DNA of 12,753 nt from an uncultured Faecalicatena sp. Lineage in GTDB: Bacteria; Bacillota; Clostridia; Lachnospirales; Lachnospiraceae. The stretch is taken from contig CABTYO010000045.1 in assembly GCA_902489075.1 (NCBI GenBank), positions 1 to 12,753 on the forward strand. The letters run 5' to 3'. Position 1 is the stretch's first letter. Every line of letters begins with the position of its first letter. Made by a program: the position numbers and the translations under genes. The notes under the pieces are model-generated. The model saw nothing but the letters and a program-made list of their open reading frames with translations, was not told where the DNA came from and made no database searches. This document shows positions 6,716-12,753 of this stretch, one piece after another.

Positions 6716-8662
6716 CTACTCATGTTGTGTGTATTCATATATATTGACTGCCCCTAAGAAGCAATGACGGGCTCGATTTTCCTCGAAAAAGCCTGTAAAA
6801 GATTTGACATAATCTGTACTATACAAGGCATAGAATTTCACAGAGCCATCATCATTCAGAGTCTCAGAGTCTGCCTCTCCGTATTTTTCCACGATTGCCT
6901 CTACCGTGCTGCCGACCTGAATGCCACCGGGAAACTGTACTGTAAGGCCGCCGCTTTCAAGCCCGTATGCAGAGACATCCACTTCACCTATCAGACATTC
7001 AGAAAGTGGCATCTCCCTGTCAGTAGAATTCACAATTTTGGTTCCAATTTCGTTTCCATTGCCGTCCGAAAATTCAACCCCAATATATTCTCCTGATGCA
7101 ATCCTGGTATCCTCGTATATTCCCTCAGTCGAGATCGATAAACCAATATTCGTAAAATCCGTTACATTACATGGAAGTGCTATGACTGCATCATTGATCT
7201 GTACCGTACAACTCTCCCAATTCTCCCCCAGCTCTGCCACAGGCGGGGCGGCTTCTATTTCTTCTATTTCCGGTTTATCTTGTATTTCCGCCCCATCTTG
7301 TGAATGATCACTGATTGCTGCCCCATTGCCGATGGACCAGTATGGATTTACCACTGTGATTACCAAAAGTATGACAAACACAACCGCAACAAACACGGAT
7401 AACCTTATTTTCGCACCCTTGTCCAGACCGTGGGACTCTGATTCTTTCGTCTCCTGCCTCTTTTCTTCCTGTTCCTTATGCACAGGTAACGCTTCCTGAT
7501 TCGCAGCTGATACTTCCCTATTCGCAGCTGCTGCTTCCTTATGCGTAGATGATACTTTCTTTTCTCCCCACGCTGAAACGGTCCGCTCCCATGCCCCGTA
7601 TGTTTTTTCCGGGTCGAAGGATTTGGACTGCTCCTGTACGTATATATCCGGGTCTTCCAATGTGTTCTGCCCGGTCACCGGGACACCCGTGTCCTTTGCT
7701 CTGCTGTCTGCGTCTGCTCTGCTATCTACATCTGTTCTGCCGGAATGTCTTGTTTCCTTTAGCTTTTCTCTTAGTTCAGAAGCGCTCTGGTATCTCCACT
7801 CCGGCTTATAGGCACATGCCCGTAAGACGACGCCGCCAAGCTCATCCTGTGCACAGGCAGGCAGGGGCATTTTCTCGCCGCTGATTCTTTTTCTCATGGC
7901 CGCCTCGGCATCTGTTGGATGCAGCTGTTCGGGATAAGGAGGCATAAAGGGATACCGCCCGTGATTCAGCAGCTTATACAGCATGATTCCCAGGGAATAG
8001 ATATCCACAGTCCTGTCATAACGTTCCCCGCGGTAGACCTCCGGCGCCATATACATACTGGTGCCCTTCTGGGAGTACACAGACTTGGTCATCTCCATTT
8101 GCTTTGCAATTCCAAAATCCCCCAGCTTGTAATCTCCGTATCGGTTGCGGAACACATTGTCAGGCTTGATATCCCGGTGAATGATATGTGACTGCTCACA
8201 GCAGTCGAGGGCAAGGCAGATGTCCGCCCCCAGCTTCACAACTTCCTCCGGCGATATCTCCTGATTCTTCTTTTTTAATTCTTCCAGATAGGTGTTCAGG
8301 TTGGTCAAGAGCTCCATTCGTATGTAGATCGTCCATCCGATCCCATCCTCTCTTTTCTGAAAGGCATAATCCTCGATGGATACGATGTTGTTTCCCGTTT
8401 TCAGGGTCTCCATCACACCAATTTCATTCTGGAGATTTTTGACCAGGTCCTCGTAATAATACTGCACAGACTGGTAATCCATTCCGGAGTTCATCAGCTC
8501 GCGGACTTCGGAACGGTCCTGGGGCAGTTCGATGATCTTCAATGCGGCATAGGAGGTGTGCTCCATCTCTACCCGTTTTATTTTATAGACTTTTCCATAT
8601 GCCCCCTGACCGATCAGCTCGACAATCTGCCACTGGGGCCAGATACTTTTTAAATCTTCCAT
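6716..8662 (-). CDS. Transmembrane Ser/Thr protein kinase with a novel ectodomain
   Basis: The 648-aa protein has a Hanks-type kinase domain at about 10-300. It shows the glycine loop GQGAYGKV (18-25), Lys42, alpha-C Glu80, the catalytic loop HRDIKPDN with Asp164 and Asn169, DFG at 182-184, and APE at 206-208. A Ser/Thr/Ala/Glu-rich linker with short internal repeats follows (about 305-415), then one membrane helix (419-438) and an extracellular domain (about 478-648). PASTA repeats, usual in PknB-type kinases, are absent. All catalytic residues are present, so it should be active. The kinase domain is a close paralog of the 841-aa kinase upstream, 16 bp away; the ectodomain is instead shared with the next gene. 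With the PP2C phosphatase upstream it forms a phosphorylation switch. Substrates are unknown; the DUF4176 proteins, T7SS parts or the LytTR regulator are guesses. Confidence 0.92.
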   Translation of the reverse strand: MEDLKSIWPQWQIVELIGQGAYGKVYKIKRVEMEHTSYAALKIIELPQDRSEVRELMNSGMDYQSVQYYYEDLVKNLQNEIGVMETLKTGNNIVSIEDYAFQKREDGIGWTIYIRMELLTNLNTYLEELKKKNQEISPEEVVKLGADICLALDCCEQSHIIHRDIKPDNVFRNRYGDYKLGDFGIAKQMEMTKSVYSQKGTSMYMAPEVYRGERYDRTVDIYSLGIMLYKLLNHGRYPFMPPYPEQLHPTDAEAAMRKRISGEKMPLPACAQDELGGVVLRACAYKPEWRYQSASELREKLKETRHSGRTDVDSRADADSRAKDTGVPVTGQNTLEDPDIYVQEQSKSFDPEKTYGAWERTVSAWGEKKVSSTHKEAAAANREVSAANQEALPVHKEQEEKRQETKESESHGLDKGAKIRLSVFVAVVFVILLVITVVNPYWSIGNGAAISDHSQDGAEIQDKPEIEEIEAAPPVAELGENWESCTVQINDAVIALPCNVTDFTNIGLSISTEGIYEDTRIASGEYIGVEFSDGNGNEIGTKIVNSTDREMPLSECLIGEVDVSAYGLESGGLTVQFPGGIQVGSTVEAIVEKYGEADSETLNDDGSVKFYALYSTDYVKSFTGFFEENRARHCFLGAVNIYEYTQHE

Positions 8663-8678
8663 TTTCCTTTACTCCTGT

Positions 8679-11204
8679 CTAGCGCAGACTCTTGATACCT
8701 TTATTTTTCAAACCTTCCTCTGATTCATAAAACCAAGACAAGGCTCCATTCTCTACATAAACAAACTGCCCTTCTTCGGTCTGTCGGATCACAGAATAAG
8801 TTCCATTCTCCGCATGTGCGGTCCCTGATCCGGCCTCGCTTCCGTCAAGCTTGCTCCACTGCATTGCCACGTCCCCGTGGAACATATTGTCAACAACATT
8901 TGATGTCTTTACCCAGTTCCATGATGTTCCGGAGGTATCCGTATCGAGTGCTGTTATTGTAAACTGCCCGTTTGCCTTATCCTCTGTCCACGTTCCCTCC
9001 GCCATCTGATAATCGGTATCAGAATTACTAAATGCACAGAACTGCTTTCCTGTCCCATTAGCCTTACTGTCTTTAATTTCTCCTGCATAGGCCCCCCAGT
9101 CAGAGACAAGCATCCCGGTCCCTTCTGCTATCGAATCCACAATTCTTCCGTTCTGGAAATAATAACTGTCTGTTCCCGGTTCACCCTGTCCGCCTTTAAA
9201 GTATGCCAGAAGCCCTGCATAATCGTTATTGTTCATCATGTTATATAGCTGCTGCAGGCGTACTTCCTTTTTCAAGGTAGAAATATCTTCGGCTGATACA
9301 GCACTGGCTGCCGTTTCGATCCACCAATTTGCCTCATCCAGACTGTTTTTCACGATATAGAGATGGATGATTTCCTTGTATGCATCCGGCAGTTCTCCTT
9401 TTGCCTGGATTGCCTGATAACACTGTTCGATTGCAGGATCAATCTGCCCATTATTTTCCGAGTCTATAGCAGCAGCCACCAGATCGTAATATGCTTTAAA
9501 ACCATTGGCTTCGTCATACTTTTCGCTGATTGTGACGGAATCAGGACAGCTTGTTTTCCCCTGTTCAAGAATAGCAATTGCATCATCATAACGCTGCTCA
9601 TTCATGTATACCGATGCCAGTCCCACATACCCCCGTTCATCGTCAGGATATTCTTCCACTGCCTGCTGATACTTTAACTCAGCCTCAACATTAGCGAGGG
9701 CATCTAAATCTGTTTGTGCTTTAAAAAACAGGTCTTCCTTATCCTGGCGCCTCTGTTTCTCTATCTGGATACGCTGTTCTTCCGCCTTACGCAGCTGATC
9801 CTCCTTAATCGACTTAGATATCGCTCCAACTCCCACCAATACAAAGATTACAACCACTACGGAAAGGAGATACCTGGCGCTTTTCTTTTTCCAGAATTTA
9901 TCTTCTTCCTTTTGTCCCGCAAACTGATAAGTCCCGGCATTCCCCGTATTACGTCTCTGCTGTTCCTCGACTCTGCGCTGCTCTTCCTGCCTGCGCAGCT
10001 GCTCCTCTTTCCTGGGCTGCTCTTCTTTTTTTCTTTGTTCCTCCTGTGCCTGCTGCGCCGCCGTTCTGCACTTCTCTTCTTCTCTTTTCTGCTGTTCTTC
10101 TTTTCTCTGCTGTTCTTCCTTCCTGCACCGCTCTTCTTCCAGCTTTTGCTCCTTTTCTCGCTTTAGAGCCTGCTCATCCTGCCAGCAGTAGGTCTTCTCT
10201 GTCCCGGGATCGTTATCTGCGTTCAGACCATCCCCGGATATTGTATCCTGCTCGGATGTCTGACCGTCCACGAATGCAGCTGCATCCTCTTTCTCATCCA
10301 CCTGAATCGACAGCAGATCTTCTTTCAGCCGGGAAGCACTCTGATAACGTCTCTCAGGCTGATATGCACAGGCTTTCAGGATGATCGTACCAAGCCTTCC
10401 CTTTGCACGGTCCGGAGGCGGCATGATTTCCCCGTTCATCCGCTTTCTCATGGCTTCCTCTGCATCGGATGGGCGAAGCTGAGCCGGATAGGAAGGCATA
10501 AAGGGAACTCTCCCGTGGTTCAGCAGCTTATACAGCATGATTCCCAGAGAATAGATATCCACGGTCCGGTCATAATGTTCTCCGCGAAAGACCTCTGGCG
10601 CCATATACATACTGGTACCTTTCTGGGAGTACACGGATTTTGTTATTTCCATCTGCTTTGCTATCCCAAAATCACCCAGCTTATAATCGCCGTATCGGTT
10701 ACGGAAGATGTTATCCGGCTTGATATCCCTGTGTATAATATGAGACTGTTCGCAGCATTCCAGCGCAGAACAGATGTCCACACCAATCTTGACGATCTCT
10801 TTCACCGGAAGTTCTCTCGTCTTCTCCAGACAGGCACTTAAGCTTTCCAGGAGCTCCATGCGGATATAGATCGTCCACCCCACATTTTCCTCGTGCTGCT
10901 GGAAACTGTGATCTTCAATCGCGACAATATTTCTTCCTGTCTTCAAGGATTCCATGACCTGTATTTCCGTCAACAGGTTCTTGCGGATATCCTCGTAGTA
11001 GGACCGGATCGACTGATAGTCCATGCCGGAGTTCACCAGCTCCCGTACCTCTGACTGGTCTTTGGGAAACTCGATGATTTTAAGCGCCGCATAGGAGGTA
11101 TAGCCTAATTCTTTTCTCCTGATTTTGTAGACCTTCCCATAAGAGCCTTCCCCGATTTTTTCCTCAATTTCCCATTGCGGCCAGACACTTTTCAGATTTT
11201 CCAT
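8679..11204 (-). CDS. Transmembrane Ser/Thr protein kinase with TPR and MORN-like extracellular region
   Basis: The 841-aa protein has a Hanks-type kinase domain (about 10-300) with GEGSYGKV at 18-25, Lys42, Glu80, HRDIKPDN (Asp160, Asn165), DFG at 178-180 and APE at 202-204. An acidic linker leads to a highly charged Glu/Gln/Lys/Arg repeat segment (about 345-418), predicted to be a coiled coil. A membrane helix (about 445-462) and a second charged helix (465-492) follow. The outer part has TPR-like helices (about 495-660; for example the AVEEYPDDERGYVGLASVYM stretch) and then MORN-like units (YAGEIKDSKANGTG near 706-719, AEGTWTEDKANG near 735-746). It starts 14 nt after the PP2C stop, with AAAGGA as a modest ribosome site. 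All catalytic residues are intact. The outer repeats suggest binding of protein or envelope material; what they sense is unknown. Confidence 0.92.
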   Translation of the reverse strand: MENLKSVWPQWEIEEKIGEGSYGKVYKIRRKELGYTSYAALKIIEFPKDQSEVRELVNSGMDYQSIRSYYEDIRKNLLTEIQVMESLKTGRNIVAIEDHSFQQHEENVGWTIYIRMELLESLSACLEKTRELPVKEIVKIGVDICSALECCEQSHIIHRDIKPDNIFRNRYGDYKLGDFGIAKQMEITKSVYSQKGTSMYMAPEVFRGEHYDRTVDIYSLGIMLYKLLNHGRVPFMPSYPAQLRPSDAEEAMRKRMNGEIMPPPDRAKGRLGTIILKACAYQPERRYQSASRLKEDLLSIQVDEKEDAAAFVDGQTSEQDTISGDGLNADNDPGTEKTYCWQDEQALKREKEQKLEEERCRKEEQQRKEEQQKREEEKCRTAAQQAQEEQRKKEEQPRKEEQLRRQEEQRRVEEQQRRNTGNAGTYQFAGQKEEDKFWKKKSARYLLSVVVVIFVLVGVGAISKSIKEDQLRKAEEQRIQIEKQRRQDKEDLFFKAQTDLDALANVEAELKYQQAVEEYPDDERGYVGLASVYMNEQRYDDAIAILEQGKTSCPDSVTISEKYDEANGFKAYYDLVAAAIDSENNGQIDPAIEQCYQAIQAKGELPDAYKEIIHLYIVKNSLDEANWWIETAASAVSAEDISTLKKEVRLQQLYNMMNNNDYAGLLAYFKGGQGEPGTDSYYFQNGRIVDSIAEGTGMLVSDWGAYAGEIKDSKANGTGKQFCAFSNSDTDYQMAEGTWTEDKANGQFTITALDTDTSGTSWNWVKTSNVVDNMFHGDVAMQWSKLDGSEAGSGTAHAENGTYSVIRQTEEGQFVYVENGALSWFYESEEGLKNKGIKSLR

Positions 11205-11218
11205 TTTTACTCATTCCT

Positions 11219-12058
11219 TTAACGTTCATTTTCCTTCTGTATTTCACACAAAATAATGGTGATATTGTCTCTTCCGCCATTTTCCAATGCCGTATCGCGC
11301 AGACGCTCTACCTTTCTTTCCACCGGAATGAAACCGGACAAAATCTTCCGGATTCCTTCTTCCGACACCATGTCGGTCAGCCCGTCGCTGCACAGCAGAT
11401 AGAGGTCCCCATGACAAAGACTGATGGGATTGATAAATGGTTCCACCATAAATTCTTCCTGATCGATCCCCAAGAACTGTGTCAATCCCGGTTTCTTATT
11501 TGTGATTCCCTGCTCTCTTAGAAATGCCTCGTTCGTATGGGGCTGGCTGATTCTGTGCAGTTCGCATTTTCTGTACAGGTAAGCCAGGCTGTCCCCCAGA
11601 TTGCCCAGAAGCATCTCCGAATCGTTAAATGCCGCAATCAGGGCCGTAGAGCCGATCCTGCTGAATCTCTGTTCTCTCCTCTTACGGCATACTTCCTCAT
11701 TCAGCCCGATGATCACACCTGACAGATACTCTGCACTCCAGATCTCTGGAACCTTTAACTCACTGAACCGCTTTGCGGCTGTGTAGGATGCCAGCTCCCC
11801 CGCACTTTCCCCACCCATACCGTCAAATACAGCAACAGCCGGCTTTAACCGGCTGCTGATCGTAACTGTACGAACGTCAGGCATGGATTGATGTTCGAGT
11901 GGCATATATGTTCCATCTATGAAAAAATTATCCTCATTCCCGGAACGTACTTTCCCGGAATGTGTCGTGTACGCCATGGCGATCTGATAACTCTCCGTAT
12001 CCTCTCTCCCGGCGTTAATCCATCTGAATATCGAATTCACCTGTTTCTTCCAATCCAT
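11219..12058 (-). CDS. Cytosolic PP2C-family Ser/Thr protein phosphatase
   Basis: The 279-aa protein carries the PPM/PP2C motifs in order: GNED (40-43), VFDGMGG (77-83), GNLGDS (152-157), CSDGLTD (223-229) and GGRDN (261-265). The metal-binding residues Asp43, Asp79, Asp225 and Asp264 are present, so it should be an active Mg/Mn-dependent phosphatase. It has no membrane segment. The start at 12058 follows GGAG by nine bases and overlaps the DUF4176 gene upstream by 44 bp. A later Met28 just before the catalytic fold is an alternative start. PP2C enzymes of the PstP/Stp type reverse the action of Hanks-type kinases, and here two such kinases follow at once, so the three genes form a phosphorylation/dephosphorylation unit. 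Confidence 0.94.
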   Translation of the reverse strand: MDWKKQVNSIFRWINAGREDTESYQIAMAYTTHSGKVRSGNEDNFFIDGTYMPLEHQSMPDVRTVTISSRLKPAVAVFDGMGGESAGELASYTAAKRFSELKVPEIWSAEYLSGVIIGLNEEVCRKRREQRFSRIGSTALIAAFNDSEMLLGNLGDSLAYLYRKCELHRISQPHTNEAFLREQGITNKKPGLTQFLGIDQEEFMVEPFINPISLCHGDLYLLCSDGLTDMVSEEGIRKILSGFIPVERKVERLRDTALENGGRDNITIILCEIQKENER

Positions 12059-12386
12059 CTGTCTGCTCTCCGCCTTCCTTTTGTACCCGCTCTACGATTT
12101 CTGCACATTCATTCATCAGAGTGGCCGTTGCATTCATAAATTCCGGTATGCGTTTTAGCAGTTTTTCTGCTTCCTCATCCTGAAATCCTTCCCATACCAC
12201 CCTGTGAATCTGTTCTGCATCAAACTTCTCCAGTATGCCTCTGCCCGAAAGTCCTGCCGGATACATCACAGCGGTATATTCCCAGATCTGATCCTGATAC
12301 ATCGGGTAGTATCCTATAATCATATAGCATACATTTGAGTTCTCTGAGAGTTCTACAATACTTCCCACAGGCAATAATTCTGCCAT
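12015..12386 (-). CDS. DUF4176 family protein
   Basis: The 123-aa protein has the family's features: an opening LLPVGSIVEL, a central YMIIGYYP strand pair, a YPAG segment, and VWEGFQDEEAEKLL near residues 67-80. A helical, acidic tail of about 40 residues follows and is longer than usual. The ATG abuts the stop of the preceding DUF4176 gene, whose last codons supply the AGGAGG ribosome site, so the two are translationally coupled. The end overlaps the PP2C gene. DUF4176 has no established biochemical role that I know of, but its genes often sit in T7SS and LXG-toxin loci. It shares its first about 80 residues with its neighbour. Confidence 0.8.
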   Translation of the reverse strand: MAELLPVGSIVELSENSNVCYMIIGYYPMYQDQIWEYTAVMYPAGLSGRGILEKFDAEQIHRVVWEGFQDEEAEKLLKRIPEFMNATATLMNECAEIVERVQKEGGEQTDGLEETGEFDIQMD

Positions 12387-12719
12387 CTAATCTTCCTCCT
12401 GTCCGATTACTTTTTCTCTGGCCAATTTCAGGAATTCCAGAAACCCCGCATAATCTGCATGAACGCCTTCCGTCTCAATCCCTTCTATGTATGTCAGAAA
12501 TCTTTCCGAGCGCTCATTCTGATATCCTTCAAAAAACACCTCTTCTACTGAGGAAACCGGACAGATAAAGATGCTGTTCTGATTGATATACCCTAATGGA
12601 TATGGAAGTATCATGTATCCTGCCGCAACATTCCCACTGTTCTCAATCGGGCGATATCCCGAAATAATAAACTTCTTTTTCTGAATGCCTATCACTGAAC
12701 CAAGCGGTAATATCTTCAT
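12387..12719 (-). CDS. DUF4176 family protein
   Basis: The 110-aa protein opens with ILPLGSVIGI and continues with a FIISGYRP strand, LPYPLGY and VFFEGYQNERSERFL, the usual DUF4176 signature of a small beta-rich domain ending in a helix. It has no signal peptide or membrane segment. The start at 12719 follows AGGAGG by eight bases. The frame stays open to the right edge upstream of this ATG, but no alternative start codon is visible there. It is the first gene of the visible run. Because only 34 bp precede it, I cannot tell whether the operon begins here or continues from upstream genes. It is probably a small accessory protein, perhaps for a T7SS system or its effectors. Confidence 0.8.
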   Translation of the reverse strand: MKILPLGSVIGIQKKKFIISGYRPIENSGNVAAGYMILPYPLGYINQNSIFICPVSSVEEVFFEGYQNERSERFLTYIEGIETEGVHADYAGFLEFLKLAREKVIGQEED

Positions 12720-12753
12720 ATCGTTTTCCTCCTCGTATAATAAGTTTGTAAGC

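Noticed and set aside
7480..7750. Short tandem repeats in the linker of the 648-aa kinase as a possible CRISPR or regulatory repeat
   Set aside because: The repeats are imperfect, in frame and encode a low-complexity Ala/Ser/Glu linker, with no regular spacer structure.
9714..10166. 150-aa + strand ORF rich in Leu and Phe, resembling a membrane protein
   Set aside because: It is the antisense of the Glu/Lys/Gln repeat segment of the larger kinase; the Leu/Phe richness is a by-product of the complement.
12723..12750. TATTAT as a -10 promoter box before the first DUF4176 gene
   Set aside because: It lies only three bases from the AGGAGG ribosome site, so transcription would start inside or after that site. 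No -35 fits in the remaining bases.

Overview
The window most likely comes from a Gram-positive Bacillota of the Clostridia, probably a gut Lachnospiraceae-type genome. The grounds are strong AGGAGG-type ribosome sites, moderate G+C, a GHKL/LytTR two-component pair of the Agr class, tandem transmembrane Ser/Thr kinases, and DUF4176 proteins, which commonly sit beside type VII secretion (T7SS) genes. The organism assignment is an inference; there is no rRNA or other marker here.

Layout. On the + strand, positions 1-309 hold the C-terminal end of an Rpn/PD-(D/E)XK-type nuclease-transposase protein that enters from the left. A hairpin at 333-363 separates it from everything else. The rest (373-12719) is one long minus-strand run of co-oriented, tightly packed genes, read right to left. 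They are two DUF4176 proteins; a cytosolic PP2C phosphatase; two paralogous membrane Ser/Thr kinases; a membrane-anchored protein that is a free copy of the second kinase's ectodomain; a fossil of a receptor C-terminus; three tandem AgrC-like seven-pass receptors; a LytTR response regulator; and a short GHKL histidine kinase. Most junctions are overlaps or gaps of 16 bp or less. The exceptions are 132 bp at 5900-6031 (filled by the fossil) and 127 bp at 1042-1168.

How it may work. The three receptors keep the AgrC plan (seven membrane segments, coiled coil, GHKL-like domain), but all have lost the phospho-accepting His, the N-box Asn and the G-box glycines. The only competent histidine kinase has these residues but no sensor beyond one membrane helix. 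The simplest reading is a split sensory system: several catalytically dead receptors feed one shared catalytic subunit and one LytTR regulator. Diversified membrane parts joined to an almost constant cytoplasmic coil in two of the receptors fit this. No AgrB or AgrD-like signal gene is visible, so the ligand is unknown.

The upstream half is a Ser/Thr phosphorylation module (PP2C, kinase with TPR/MORN-like ectodomain, kinase with a second ectodomain, and that ectodomain again as a separate protein). Its placement behind two DUF4176 genes suggests a regulatory arm of a T7SS locus lying beyond the right edge. The T7SS link and any crosstalk between the two modules are inferences.
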